This document shows, in pieces, positions 1 to 10,883 of a stretch of 64,000 nt of DNA. This DNA is from Parapristionchus giblindavisi. Taxonomy: Eukaryota; Nematoda; Chromadorea; Rhabditida; Diplogasteridae. The position numbers and the translations under genes are program-made. The DNA lies in assembly GCA_943737045.1 (NCBI GenBank), contig CALSFV010000232.1, forward strand, positions 434,001 to 498,000. The letters run 5' to 3'. Position 1 is the stretch's first letter; each line of letters opens with the position of its first letter. The notes beneath the pieces are model-generated. The model searched no databases. It was given only the letters and a program-made list of their open reading frames with translations, and was not told the origin of the DNA.

Positions 1-291
1 TCATTTGTGGTGTAGTTTTCCAATCTCATGAATCAAGATGAGATTGCCTATAATCGATTACTTGTTGAACATAAACCACACCTAATTGGCTCTGGACAAA
101 CTACCCCGAATTCAACCGAATAGTCGATGGTGATGGTTTTCAGGAGCCGTGTGGACAACTATTCTCGCAAACCATTGCAGACCCTAAATACATATGAGAA
201 TAAATGAATAAGAAAAGGAAACAAGTTTGAACATGCTAAATAGTTCAAATCACTGGAAACATCAGTGCTGAGAATTATCTACAAAATATTT

Positions 292-709
292 ACAAGGGAA
301 GTCTTTTTAGTCTCAGTGAGACTTTTGAATAAGAGTATTTTTCCTCGATAGGTACAGGAAAAATATGATAGGAGCCAAAAAATTAGCTGCTGCCATGCAC
401 TTTCAGATTTTATATAATTAATTTTAATTTTTTTAATTTTTTAAAAAAAATGTTGAAAAGGTCACAAAACGTTGGCGACAAGCATATCTAATAAGGAACA
501 CCTGAAAGAGCCGTAAAAACTTAGCGGCGTCAAAAATAATGCATGCGCACTTGAAAATTGCATTTTCACAAAATTAAAATTAATTATAAAAAATCTGAAA
601 GTGCATGGCAGCAGCTAATTTTTTGGCTCCCATCATATTTAACCTATACCTATCGAGGAAAAATACTCTTATTCAAAAGTCTCACTGAGACATAAAAGAC
701 TTCCCTTGT
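292..709. mobile_element. Foldback element with ~125-bp inverted arms
   Basis: The left arm (about 292-420) is matched in reverse complement by 590-709. Outer ends read ACAAGGGAAGTC inward on both sides. The arms carry the same motifs (GTCTCACTGAGAC, GCATGGCAGCAGCTAAT) and flank an AT-rich centre. No coding potential is seen, so this is a non-autonomous foldback/MITE. Positions 1-291 show no recognisable feature. Confidence 0.75.
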
Positions 710-1257
710 TATCCGTAAACTAGAAACATCCAAACATTATATTTTTGACGTAAGTTTCACACATTTCGAATCTTGGTACAAATAAACATACAAAACAAAA
801 CAAAAACATACTGCTTTTCAATACACTAAATTTCATGATCTGAAATTTATAAAGGCACATCGAACTCTTCGATGGTCAAAATAGCAAAAAAAACCGCTTT
901 CGAATTATGACATTTGACATATTAAATGGATTGCAAACCTCGACAACCCTCTGTTTTGTGGTTTCGATTTATTTCGTATAGTATCGTGTGTAATTTCTTT
1001 TCAAAAAGCTACGAGCAGCGACTTGCACTATTTAACAAGTGAGAATGATACTATATAACATGTTCAAACACGTTTCCCACCACACCAAAATTAAAGTTTA
1101 CGGACACGTACCCTTCTCGCAAATGTAACACCGCATTAAAAACCACAGCTAACGGTTAACCGATTGAATTCGGGGCAGTTGCTCCATAGGTCTTACGGTA
1201 TCGATCATAGTGCATTGCATATTTTCAATTTTGGTAATCATAAATATTTATTTACAG
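708..1257. other. No gene recognised
   Basis: AT-rich sequence between the foldback element and the first receptor exon fragment. I looked here for the upstream exons of the + strand receptor relative (TM1-TM5 equivalents) and found none. That is why that copy is called 5'-truncated. Confidence 0.5.
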
Positions 1258-2436
1258 AAAGGTATGCTGACAGCGAAGACGACTCAACTACAGGCCAAGC
1301 TCATACGCGTCCTGTTCTTGCATGTTTGTTGTTTAACATTATCTAATACATGCTAAAAATTTGACAACTCACTAAAAATAGAGATTCGAAACAATATGCA
1401 CATTTATGAAAAGTTTGCAGCATGCTTTGGAATGAAAAAAATCTTTAAAAAATAATTGCAGCAATACACGATCCAAATATTTATGGTTATTCCATTAAGT
1501 ATTTTTGGACTGTATCTCACATTTGACATGTCTTCATTTACTTTGCTCACATCAATTGCTCGAATCGTCGGTGTGGTAAGTTCCATCATTTTGGAATAAA
1601 ATATAAAAGGCCGAAGAAAATTTTCCAAAAATTTCGATTAGAAATAGTTAAAATAGTTGATCTCATGTTGATAAGCTCAAAAAACTGATCAGAAATATGA
1701 TAGTTTGAAACGACTCTCGGGTAAAAAGTTGTAGCTTGCTCCACACCACGGTCGTGGTTTCCGAATTACATACAGTATGCTAACTCCATCAAAAAGCTCA
1801 AAAAAGCCAATTATTAAGTTTCATTCTGAATAACTCCCTACTGCGGATAGAATTAACATCGAAATATTCAATTTCAACTCGTCTCCAAAGAGTTGGTGTG
1901 GCAATTAGGAAAAGGCTCCCGCTAATTGGAGCAGACTGCAGTGTTTTTACCTCGCCGTTCTTCTTACCAAAGAATTCTTCTGATATGATTAATATTTTTG
2001 AAACAGAATTTCAAGAACTTTTACATGAAATCAACTTGTTTGACGTTTCCCGGTCAATTTAAAGAAGTGTTGATTTGAATATCTTTGCAGCCTATGTTCA
2101 GCTCATTTCCTCTGATGTTTGGACTTATTTTTATTTTCAAGAGCCCCGCAGGAGAGGTAAGACGATTACACAGAACTTTTGATGCTAAATGAAGCTTAAA
2201 AAACATTTTTTTTTAAATTAAATGTTTTTTTCTCATTTTTCTCCAGTTATAATGGCCATTTTTCTTTGGCTTAAAGAAGGGGACTGTCGAGTAATTTCGT
2301 CACTAAATTGGCCGTATCAAATGAAGTCCGTTGGCCAAATTTACGTTTGCATACAGTTTCATTACAGCAGTTCATCAAATCCATTCGAGGAGGTCAAACG
2401 ACGAAGCTCAGCAGAGAAACTATCCGACAACGATAA
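1258..2436 (+). pseudogene. 5'-truncated serpentine receptor pseudogene (TM6-TM7 exons only)
   Basis: Four exons match the 3' part of the intact receptor at 4646-9702 on the opposite strand: 1258-1323 (22 codons, includes LQAKLIRVLFLH), 1462-1575 (38 codons, QYTIQIFMVIPLSIFGLYL, TM6), 2091-2156 (22 codons, PMFSSFPLMFGLIFIFK, TM7) and 2247-2436. The splice sites are canonical (TTTACAG, TTGCAG, GTAAGT). The first three exons have the same lengths and phases as the intact gene. The last exon is broken: its second codon is TAA, and it has a net +1 indel relative to the intact gene (190 versus 189 bp). Exons for TM1-TM5 are absent upstream. The order (S/T-rich loop, LQ-x-KL, TM6 with a Pro, TM7) is that of nematode serpentine chemoreceptors. 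With the intact gene it forms a tail-to-tail inverted pair. Confidence 0.75.
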
Positions 2437-2767
2437 AATCCTATCTGCTTTCGATTGTATCAAGATGATAATGAAGTTGTTACATTTAAAAAAATGTTTA
2501 TTATACAATGTATACCTTTGTTATCTATGTAAACAAGTGATTCTTCGAAGGAAGAACAAAAAAGAACTTCTTCTTTCTCTAAGACTGTTTATTCCAGAAG
2601 TTTTTTCATACTCCACACAAATCGCGAACTCCTGCACTTATTTGGTATGTAAATCGGTTACTCAGAACTTATGACGTTCAAGAAAGCTTAACACCAAAAA
2701 AGACGACGACTTTTTCATATTAAATGCGGTTAATATTTCATGACATTTCTTCAGTTATGAACGCCAT

Positions 2768-3085
2768 CTCCACAATTTTAGGGTGGCCAATAAATTGGTC
2801 GAAGTGGGGCCAATAATTTGGTGGATCGTAAAAGTTGACTCTAAAATTTGGCTACCAGACAAGCCCCACTTTTAAAGTTGAGTCAATAATTTGGTGGTTG
2901 AGCCAATAATTTGGTTCGAAGTGGGGCTAAAATTTTAGACTAAAATAACAATCCCACTTCGAACCAAATTATTGGCTCACCCACCAAATTATTGATCCAA
3001 CTTAAAAGTGGGGCTTGTCTGGTAGCCAAATTTTAGGCACCCAAAAATGTTAGACCAAAATATTGGCGCACCTAAAATTGCAGAG
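2768..3085. mobile_element. Palindromic MITE, family with AATTTTAGG ends (copy 1)
   Basis: The ends read CTCCACAATTTTAGGG and, reversed, CTCTGCAATTTTAGGT. Inside are repeated blocks such as CCAATAATTTGG and AAGTGGGGC in both orientations. A second copy with the same ends lies at 10489-10825. No ORF. Confidence 0.7.
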
Positions 3086-3132
3086 ATCCCTGCACTTATT
3101 GGCAAAAAAATCCATTGGTCAAAATTATGGTA

Positions 3133-3359
3133 TTGACCGTATAAAATGCGCTTGTTTATTTGGTGTGAGAATAGACAGCCAGAGACACATTAAATTTCTA
3201 TATTTATAGTTAGTGAGAAAGTCCACGCGAGATAGTACATAGATTAGAGAGAGCGTGAGAAGGGAAGGGGGTAAAGGGGGGGGGGAGTTAATCGATAGTT
3301 ATTTCTCTGTTTAGCAGCCAGTAGCAAGGCAATTACACAAGTACATTTTATACGGACAA
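3133..3359. mobile_element. TA-flanked MITE with TTGACCGTATAAAAT ends (copy 1)
   Basis: Terminal inverted repeats TTGACCGTATAAAAT and TTGTCCGTATAAAAT are flanked by TA dinucleotides (3131-3132 and 3360-3361), typical of Tc1/mariner-type insertion. Related copies lie at 7505-7744, 48021-48238 and 58126-58342, with half copies near 21540 and 42775. There is a G-run at 3277-3286. Confidence 0.75.
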
Positions 3360-3361
3360 TA

Positions 3362-3760
3362 ACATTCAGTTTCATTACAACCACTTCATCAAGTCCATTC
3401 GTGGATTTCGAACAACGATGATCAGCAGGGAGATTACTCAAACGTATCCGCCAGCGAAAATATCCTACCTACTCTGGTATTTCGAAACTGAAAGTCTACT
3501 TAAACTACGTCACAGACTTGAAGTAGACTTTAAGTCTACTTAAAGTGAAAGAACATTTGATATATACATTATTACTTTATTGATATTTGTAATACATTAC
3601 AGTATACCTCACCACTTTAAGTAGACTTACGTTTAACTTTAAGTAGACTTACAAGTCTACTTCAAGTGAAAACTTTAAGTAGACTTTAAGTTTCGAAATA
3701 CCAGAGTAATATCGAGTGCATCAAGATGATTTCAGTGATAATGTTCACTCTTTTTAATAT
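3362..3760 (+). pseudogene. Fragment of receptor last exon, split by a MITE
   Basis: 3362-3470 and 3709-3760 align with the last exon and 3' UTR of the receptor family (CAGTTTCATT, TTCATCAAGTCCATT, ATCAAGATGAT blocks shared with 2350-2480 and with the reverse strand of 4600-4740). The fragment is interrupted at a TA by the element at 3472-3706. It is a remnant of a further family member and has no usable reading frame. Confidence 0.55.
3472..3706. mobile_element. TA-flanked palindromic MITE with CTCTGGTATTTCGAAACT ends
   Basis: Perfect 18-bp terminal inverted repeats flanked by TA (3470-3471, 3707-3708). The interior repeats AAGTCTACTT in both orientations. Partial relatives occur near 5901, 8560-8580, 15745-15925 and 43940. 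Confidence 0.75.
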
Positions 3761-4075
3761 TTCTCCCATATTGTTTTGAATTGAGCAGAGGAATAACGAG
3801 GTCGCCAACTAAACGCCCGGACTGGATTACCTATCTACCTGGGCTCCTCGGATCGGGAACCGTATCGTTAGAAAACCCACGGGCAACTATCAAGTGCAAT
3901 CAAATATACACATAGGTTGCACGATTAGCATTCTCGCTCTAGGAAAGAAGATTATGCGTGTGATGAAATAGTGAACCCGGTTTGTTGAAATATTTTATAA
4001 ATGGAAAGAGTGCACATGAGACGGATAAGACTTTATCATAAACATTCACCTAGCCACAATATTACACTTTTAGAT

Positions 4076-4196
4076 TTAAAGGGTGCGTAACCTCACTCAA
4101 TGGTCTCTTCGACGCGCAATGCTCTCTCGTTGTTAGAGAACAGAAAAATAGTGCGCGCAATGAAGAGACCATTGAGTGAGGTAACGCTCCCTTTAA
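4076..4196. mobile_element. TTAA-flanked MITE, family GGGWGCGTWACCTC (copy 1)
   Basis: About 113 bp of nearly perfect palindrome lies between TTAA at 4076-4079 and TTAA at 4193-4196. The arms read AGGGTGCGTAACCTCACTCA and its complement. Other copies: 25306-25424 and 53751-53871. The TTAA target suggests piggyBac-type mobilisation. Confidence 0.8.
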
Positions 4197-4645
4197 TCGT
4201 TTATATTTATGTAAATATAAGATTCTCTGAATAAGGAATAAACTCTTTACGTTTTACGGAGTCGCTAAATATCATTTTTACGCCCATGAAACGCCCTTAC
4301 AATGAAACATTATTGTGTCTTGTTGCATAATAAACATTTTTATATGCAACAATTTCATTATTTATTTATTTATTTATCGTACACCGCAAAGGTGTTTCAA
4401 CAGTTGTGCGGTGGAGCAGCCGCAAATCCAATATATATCGTATTGGATCTCTGAGTGAGCAGGGAGGGAGAGATCAAAGATCAAGTCGACCGTGAAGATG
4501 GGACGGGGATTACAAATTTGGGACAGCAACACCTAGTTTATTCGGAAGATCAGGGATAACAAAGGTATACATTGTATAATAAACATTTTTTTTTAAATGT
4601 AACAACTTCATTATCCTCTTGATACAATAGAAATTAGTTATGAAT

Positions 4646-7600
4646 TTATCGTTGTCGCATAGTCTTTCTGCCGAGCTTAGTCGTTTGACCTCCTCTAATG
4701 GACTTGATGAACTGCTGAAATGAAACTGTTTGCAAACGTAAATTCGGCCAACGGACTTCATTTGATACGGGTAAATTTAGTGACGAAATTTCTCGAGAGC
4801 CCTTCGTTAAGCCAAAGAAAGTTAACGATAATAACTGAGCAAATGCCAAGAAAAATATTTTTTTAAACATTTAAAGGGACACCCAAGCTAATTTAACTCT
4901 CCGCATTAGCAATACACTCTTGTAGAGAAAGAAAGCGAGAGAGTGTGACCAGAGCGGAGAGATACAAAATAGATTGGGGTGTCACTTTAAAGGTGGTGTC
5001 CGAGCAATATTTTCGTGAACTAACTGTGAAGACAGAAAGATAGCAAAAGTTATTCTGCACACCTTACATAAATTAGTTTATGCTAATTTAGCTTATTGAT
5101 CGCTAGAATCATGAATGAATCCATGCTTGATGTACAGGCAAAGGCGCGAAATTTTGAAAATAGGAAAGTTCAGCAATAGGTTTCGAACACGCGACGATAC
5201 GCTTACTAGTGAGCACTTTTACCACTGCGCTACACTCGTGGGTCGTGCTAATTTCTTGCATATCACGTGTCCCTTGCATAATAGATATGTTATACATTTG
5301 CACAGACATTCGAGGGCTTCCATCTTTAATTTGAAAAAAAAACAGTTTGCTTCTTTTATGAAATAAAGCTTCCTGGAACATCATAAGTTCTGTGCTACCG
5401 CGACTTTACCTGTCCTGAGGGGCTTTTGAAAATAAAAATCAGTCCGGCCATCAGAGGAAGTGAGCTGAACATAGGCTGCAAAAGATAACCAAATCAACAC
5501 TTCTTTAATATTTTATTCAAAATGATGGAACTTACCACTGCGACGATTCGAACAATTGATGTGAGCAAAGTGAACGACGACATATCAAATGTGAGATACA
5601 GTCCCAAAAGGCTTAATGGGATAACGAGCGTTATTTGGATCGTGTATTGCTGCAATTAATTATATTTACAAAAAGATTTTTATTCCAATGCATATTACTA
5701 ACTTTAAAAAAAAAATTTTTGGTTTGTCAATTTTTTAGCTGGTACTAAATAATACAAAAGAACAAACTTGCAAGAAAAGGACGCGTATGAGCTTGTCCTG
5801 TAGTCGAGTCGTCGTCGCTGTCAGCATACCTTTCTAAATATAAGTAGTTATGATTTACCAAATTGAAAATATGCAATGCACTACGATGATACCGTGTCCT
5901 ACTCTGGTATTCTCAAACTAGTATTTTTTCCATTCCCATACGACTAGTTAAACGTAATTTATTTTACTGCAAGTGGTGTGTACTATAATGCATTTCGTCA
6001 AATGTTCTTTCACTTGTTCTTTCACATAGACGCTTTTCACAAAATTGGCTGAGAAACCGTGTGAATAAAAAAACTCATGTATTTCTCTTGTGCATGACTT
6101 TCATGCAAAATGTTGAAAATAAAAGTTGTTCTACTCAAAAAGGTCTTCAATATGAGTACAAACATGAGGGGGTTTGAAATCAAAAATATTTTCGGGTCAT
6201 TTTCAGGTCCATTTTTCTCAAAAGGTATCTTTCGATTTTTTAAAATTTATCCACTCATTCGACGCGGAATTTTGTATTCTATAAGAAGAGTCAAAAATTG
6301 GACTGCACTTTTTTTGTTTAAAAATAATAATTAATGTTAGAATGTTTCGAGAAGGGAAAAAATCAGTTTGCGATCGGATCTCCGGACCGTCGTGTAGCCA
6401 GTGTTTGTTGTCTAGGCATACTTATAAATAATCGACACTAACATTAGAACTAGGATGTTCCATTTAATTTTGGTGAAATTCTTTCGAACTTCTCAATACC
6501 ATGAATATAATAAATTATAGTGGATACCATCCGATGTCTCATTGTCCATCTAATATGAAGTGTTAGAGCCACGACCAGAGATACGATCAGGCATATTGTC
6601 ACCATCATTATGGTTATCTCTGTAAAACTGTTTGATTTTTTAGCATAAATCATGTTACTTTTTTATTGTTCCCCCTTTGTGTTCCAGAGGATTGTTGGTT
6701 GTGAAGAAAACAATATTTTTCCTTAAAAAAATAAAAGAAAAAATCCAACGATGATAATTGAGTGTGAAAGTTTTGTTCGAAGAGCAAATCACCAATGTTA
6801 TGCTCTAAACTTTATTTAAAAAATGATAGAAAAAAGTGAAAAAATCTCCTCGTTTTGCACACTCTTTCCTCTTTTTTTTGTTTCTTTTCTATTTTTTCAC
6901 TTTGCATAGGAAATTTTCCCCTAACGAACCTATACTAATACTTTTTGACGTGCTGGATGTACCGAAGATGAAAAGTGTTCCTCCGTCCTTTGAAAACGCC
7001 GTAAATTCATGCTGCTAAGAGTAAACATTACACGATTGTCCAAAGTAATTTAACACTTCTAGCTCTATAGCTGCTTTTTTTGATTGCAGTTTCTGCATTA
7101 GCTTCTGTATTAACGGAATCACCAAACTGTACGGAGGAGATTCTGAAATCGACGTGCGCGCATGCGCAGGTAGGTGAAAGATGCATAACAGTAGTTTCAA
7201 GAGTTGATGGTATGATCTATGAGATCCGATAATTCGTTTTATGGACCATGACCCCTCAGTGTCAGGTTCGACTGTATCTTATTTACTATACTAAAATGTA
7301 AAATCCTAAAATGTTAGTAAAACTTGAAATTGAATGAAAAACATTTAAAAAAAAAGGTTGCATCAGCGGGGAGTCGAACCATGGGGGTTCCAAGAATTAT
7401 CGATTTTTCCGGATCTGGTAGATCATACTAGCAATTTTTGAAAATATTTTTGATCATTCCTCGCCTACCTTTACATGAGCGTATGGGCCGATTTCAGAAT
7501 CTCCTCCTTATATAGGATAAAATAAGGATAAAATGTACTTGTATAATTGCTTTGCTACGGGATGCTAAACAGAGAAAGAACTATCCATCAACTCCCCACT

Positions 7601-9702
7601 TTTTCCTACCTTGCTTCCTCACTTTCTCTGATCTGCGTGCCATCTCTCTTGTGCTCTTTCTCTCTCTCTCTCTAAACAGAAACACATAGTGGCTGTGGCT
7701 GGCTACTCTTGCACCAAATAAACATGTGTATTTTATACGGTCAATGGTTAGGTGCTTCCTTTGTGAGGGTGAAAAATAACCAGCATAACAGTAAACAATC
7801 AATTTACTGAATGAACATCTGTCATTTTATAACGTACGCTTTCTGATCGCTAGGAATAACAGTTCAGAAATTAAGCTACAATAATGTGTTCTACAACACG
7901 GCCATATTCGAACACATAAACGTTAGCCACAAAATTTACTTCAATTATCATTTTTGGTGGATAATTTCCCCTAAATTGGAATCTTCAATATTAAAAACCT
8001 ACCTTGAGCAAGTCGTCAGCGTTGTCGCTATCGACAACAAATACGCCAACTCCTACGACATTCGATATCAAGAGAATGATAATGCACGAGATAATCAACG
8101 CCTGAGCTCTGAAAACATTAGTGATAAAGATGCATGTCGAATTTTGACTGAAACAAAGAAAAACGCCGCAAAAAGGAAAGGCGAGCGAAAGCGTGAAAAA
8201 TCGAGAGTTTCATTTTTTTAAATACAGCATTTCTGTTCTCTCATTGGCATTCATTCGTTTTTCATCAACTTATTGATAATTACAACATTCATTTATATAT
8301 TTCATTTTTTAATAGATGGATGAACAGTACTTGTTAGAGAAATAAAGTTTAGATCCTGAAGAACTGAGGACCAGCGAGTGTAAGCGAATAAGAATAAATA
8401 TAAATGGAGGAACGATGGATACCAGAAAGATTTCGAAAATACACTGAAATTAATTAGCGATGATAATAATTTTGAACACCACTCTCTGGCTACACTCTCT
8501 CACTCCTTTGTTGTTCGAGAAAGTACTGCCTGACTTAAAGTGAAAGTGTAAGCAGACTTTAAGTTTTGAAATACCAGAGTTACTCGTAATTGCTTTAGTC
8601 TCTCCCAGTTCTCCCTTGCAATTAATCTTGGTAAATCTATTCTGCAAATATCACACTTGTCACTAAAGAATCGAGTAAAATTCGTAGGTGGTAGGCGCAT
8701 ATGTACTTCGCCACAGTACTATAGGGTACGGTAGCTAGATTACGGTATCTAGAAAAAACAAAAGTTGGCTCACTGTCAAATGTCTTGTTAATGTCAAATA
8801 GTATTTGGTCTCGGACCATCATGCATTTTTCGGACTCCAATTCTCAAACATGAACCTCCCAACCGATTTGTGTTTTCGAATGGGTGCCCCCCCTTCTTCT
8901 ATCATCCACTCGATCCAGCCACTCCAACTATCGATATATTCGCTCACTCATAATCAATATCGTAACCGTCATATTTCCATTGTATCTACCAAGATACAAT
9001 GAAGCTAACAAAAATTGTAAGAGAGGCACCATTGCATAATGTTCTCCCACAGCCCGTAAGCAAAGCCATATCAAGCAATCATCAACGACACATTATTGAT
9101 ATCTTTTTCTCTAGTTTACATTATTATGCATATGCACGCTGATAAAATAAATAGATATATCAAGGAATGGGTCAATCATTGTCTGTTTTTGATAGATACA
9201 TAAATAACTGTGAAAAATATTACTCGTAAAATGGATTTAGGGATGCCCAGTCGACATAGTGGTCCTCCACAATAAATGGTGGCATGCGGTAGGATTATGA
9301 AGACGCGAAATAGGAAACAGTGGTAGAATTCGTGAAACATAAAAGTTATCTGAATGAGGATATGTATTTATTATACCATAAAAATCTTCGAAAAAAACAT
9401 GTAAATATTACGATGTTCGAAAAATACAATTTCCTGTAACCATTCGACTCTGAGTTTCAATTTAAATAATTCTGCTGAAAAAATATAACCAATACCTGGC
9501 TAGCAATGTATCCTCTCCTCACAGCATTACTGTAATGGGAACTTCTATGGAAAAGTATGAAAAATATAATCGGATGAACGGTAAACAACGATCCCAGAGC
9601 TATATACTTTTGATATCTTAATTCATTATTCAGATTTAAGATTACAAATGCATTATTACGTCATAACAAATTGGAAGCCAAGATCAGACTGGAGATCATC
9701 AT
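4646..9702 (-). CDS. Seven-transmembrane serpentine chemoreceptor-like protein, 11 exons
   Basis: Model on the minus strand: 9668-9702 (ATG at 9702), 9496-9616, 9224-9349, 8331-8443, 8003-8108, 6930-7011, 6528-6619, 5768-5833, 5536-5649, 5410-5475, 4646-4834 (stop TAA). All exon phases join without a stop, giving about 369 residues. Exons map roughly to: N-terminus MMISSLILASN; TM1 (YQKYIALGSLFTVHPIIFF); TM2 ending CGGPLCR; TM3 (FLVSIVPPFIFILIR); TM4 (AQALIISCIIILLISNVVG); TM5; loop with TTTRLQDKLIRVLFLQ; TM6; TM7 (PMFSSLPLMAGLIFIF); and a ~62-residue tail. The LQ-x-KL-x-x-LxxQ motif before TM6 is typical of the nematode str/srh/sri-type superfamily. I cannot fix the family. Expected role: chemosensory GPCR in the neuronal membrane. 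Introns are long (up to ~1.8 kb) and carry at least four mobile elements; the last intron holds two TTAA MITEs. The start is inferred: a ~51-bp first intron restores the frame. Confidence 0.75.
4871..4990. mobile_element. TTAA-flanked foldback MITE, AGGGACACCC family (copy 1)
   Basis: Lies between TTAA at 4871-4874 and TTAA at 4987-4990, in the last intron of the intact receptor. The arms contain AAGCTAATTT and CTCTCCGC and their complements; the centre has GAAAGCGAGAGAGTGTG. Full or partial relatives: 15672-15745, 18098-18195, 31530-31635, 32850-32915, 33632-33725, 36645-36762, 37897-38009 and 40759-40863. Confidence 0.8.
4987..5329. mobile_element. TTAA-flanked element with internal tRNA-like sequence (copy 1)
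   Basis: About 335 bp between TTAA at 4987-4990 and 5326-5329, with imperfect inverted ends AGGTGGTGTCC / AGATGGAAGCCC. On the minus strand it contains a tRNA-like A box (TAGCGCAGTGG) and a degraded B box (GTTCGAAACC), about 50 bp apart. The left TTAA is shared with the neighbouring MITE 4871-4990. Copies: 24347-24701 and 54261-54610. Confidence 0.75.
6046..6400. repeat. Fragment of a dispersed repeat related to 63470-63800
   Basis: This stretch matches the reverse complement of 63470-63800 with scattered mismatches. Shared blocks include AATATGAGTACAAACATGAG, CAGTTTGCGATCGGAT and AAGTTGTTCTACTC. The 74-residue open frame here (6110-6334) is part of the repeat and not a gene. It lies in an intron of the intact receptor. 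Confidence 0.65.
7505..7744. mobile_element. MITE with TTGACCGTATAAAAT-type end (copy 2)
   Basis: The right end, read inward, is TTGACCGTATAAAATACACA; the left end is diverged (ATAAAATGTACTTG). The interior shares the CTCTGTTTAGCATCC and pyrimidine-rich blocks of copies 3133-3359 and 48021-48238. It lies in a receptor intron. Confidence 0.6.
8640..8895. repeat. Half-copy of the central part of the 2.2-kb palindromic element
   Basis: Contains the same ordered blocks as 23060-23220 and 59220-59470: GGGTACGGTAGCTAGATTAC, AAAGTTGGCTCACTGT, AATAGTATTTGGTCTCGGA, TCTCAAACATGAAC, AACCGATTTGTG, then a short C-run. The other arm is missing. Confidence 0.6.
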
Positions 9703-10488
9703 CCTGTGTTGAATTCATCGTCGACTGGAGCTGGAAAGCGTTGGACTTAAGAACAAATGAGACTAATTTTGCTGAACAACAAGATATATATCTTTCAGCA
9801 ATGTGCTTTTCTAAAGTGAACGTGGTTAATCTTAATAGTAAGAATAAATCATCTAAAGTACCCCATTCGAAATGATAAATATCTTTTAAATCTAGAAATA
9901 ACTTAGGTTTAAAAAAATCTTATTGTTGAATGTAGACTAGGATTATGTGTCTGTGCGGCGAATAAAACGTATTCGAACAAGAATAAATTTAGTTTATTCC
10001 TTATTCGGTGAATCTTATAATAACATAAATTTAAACGGTTCAATTTATCAATAATTTTAATAAGTAAATTAGATGAATGTGAATGAACATATGATAAAGA
10101 CTAAATCATCTTATGGGTACTCTGTCCATACGGGTACCCAAACAACAACAATAACAAAAGAGGTTAGTAATTAGGATTTCTAATACATGGAATAAGTTAT
10201 TCATTGCACTAACCGATGTTTGTCTGTCCATAGATCGAAAGGCCTAACATACACAATATTTGAACAAAATTCGCACTTAACCGTGAATAAACACTATTTA
10301 CGCCTAAGAAGGGATCAGAGAAAATGAGCAAAATGAAATGCGTAGTGATAATGAGATATGTAAGTCAACTCATACGGTTGTAGGAGAAATACTCATTATA
10401 CTTTATTTATTTTTTTGATGCGCCCTTGACAGGTGCGAATACACAAGTGCTAGGAGAAAAACATAATATAACAGTAGCAATAGCATGC
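9703..10488. other. Upstream region of the intact receptor; no gene recognised
   Basis: Bases 9703-9875 are weakly conserved with the same position in the two related loci (12805-13030 and 33417-33590), so part of the promoter or 5' UTR has been duplicated with the genes. The + strand open frames there are antisense shadows. 10200-10320 has a diverged inverted match near 34220-34350. Nothing else is recognised. Confidence 0.4.
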
Positions 10489-10825
10489 TCTGCAATTTTA
10501 GGGGGGCCAATAATTTGGTCGAAGTGGGGCCAATAATTTGGTGGACCGTAAAAGTTGACCCTAAAATTTGGCTACCAGACAAGCCCCACTTTTAAAATTG
10601 AGTTAATAATTTGGTGGTTGAGTCAATAGTTTGGATCGAAGTGAGGCTATTATTTTAGTCCAAAATTTTAGCCAAACTTTGGCCAAAATTTTAGCCAAAC
10701 TTTGGCTAAAATTTTAGCTAAACCAAATTATTGACTCAACTTTAAAAGTGGGGCTTGTCTGGTAGCCAAATTTTAGGCACCCAAAAATGTTCGACCAAAT
10801 TATTGGCCCCCCTAAAATTGCGGAG
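10489..10825. mobile_element. Palindromic MITE, AATTTTAGG family (copy 2)
   Basis: Ends CTCTGCAATTTTAGGGGG and, reversed, CTCCGCAATTTTAGGGGG. The interior is rich in CCAATAATTTGG and TTGGCTAAAATTTT blocks. See 2768-3085 for the other copy. Confidence 0.7.
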
Positions 10826-10883
10826 TGGACTTGGGGAAGGTGACAGGAGTCATTGATCGATAGCTATCAGATTTTATGGAGTT

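Noticed and set aside
7340..7440. Minus-strand tRNA gene suggested by GGTTCGACTCCCCGC
   Set aside because: Only a B-box-like segment is present. No D-arm, anticodon stem or acceptor pairing could be found.
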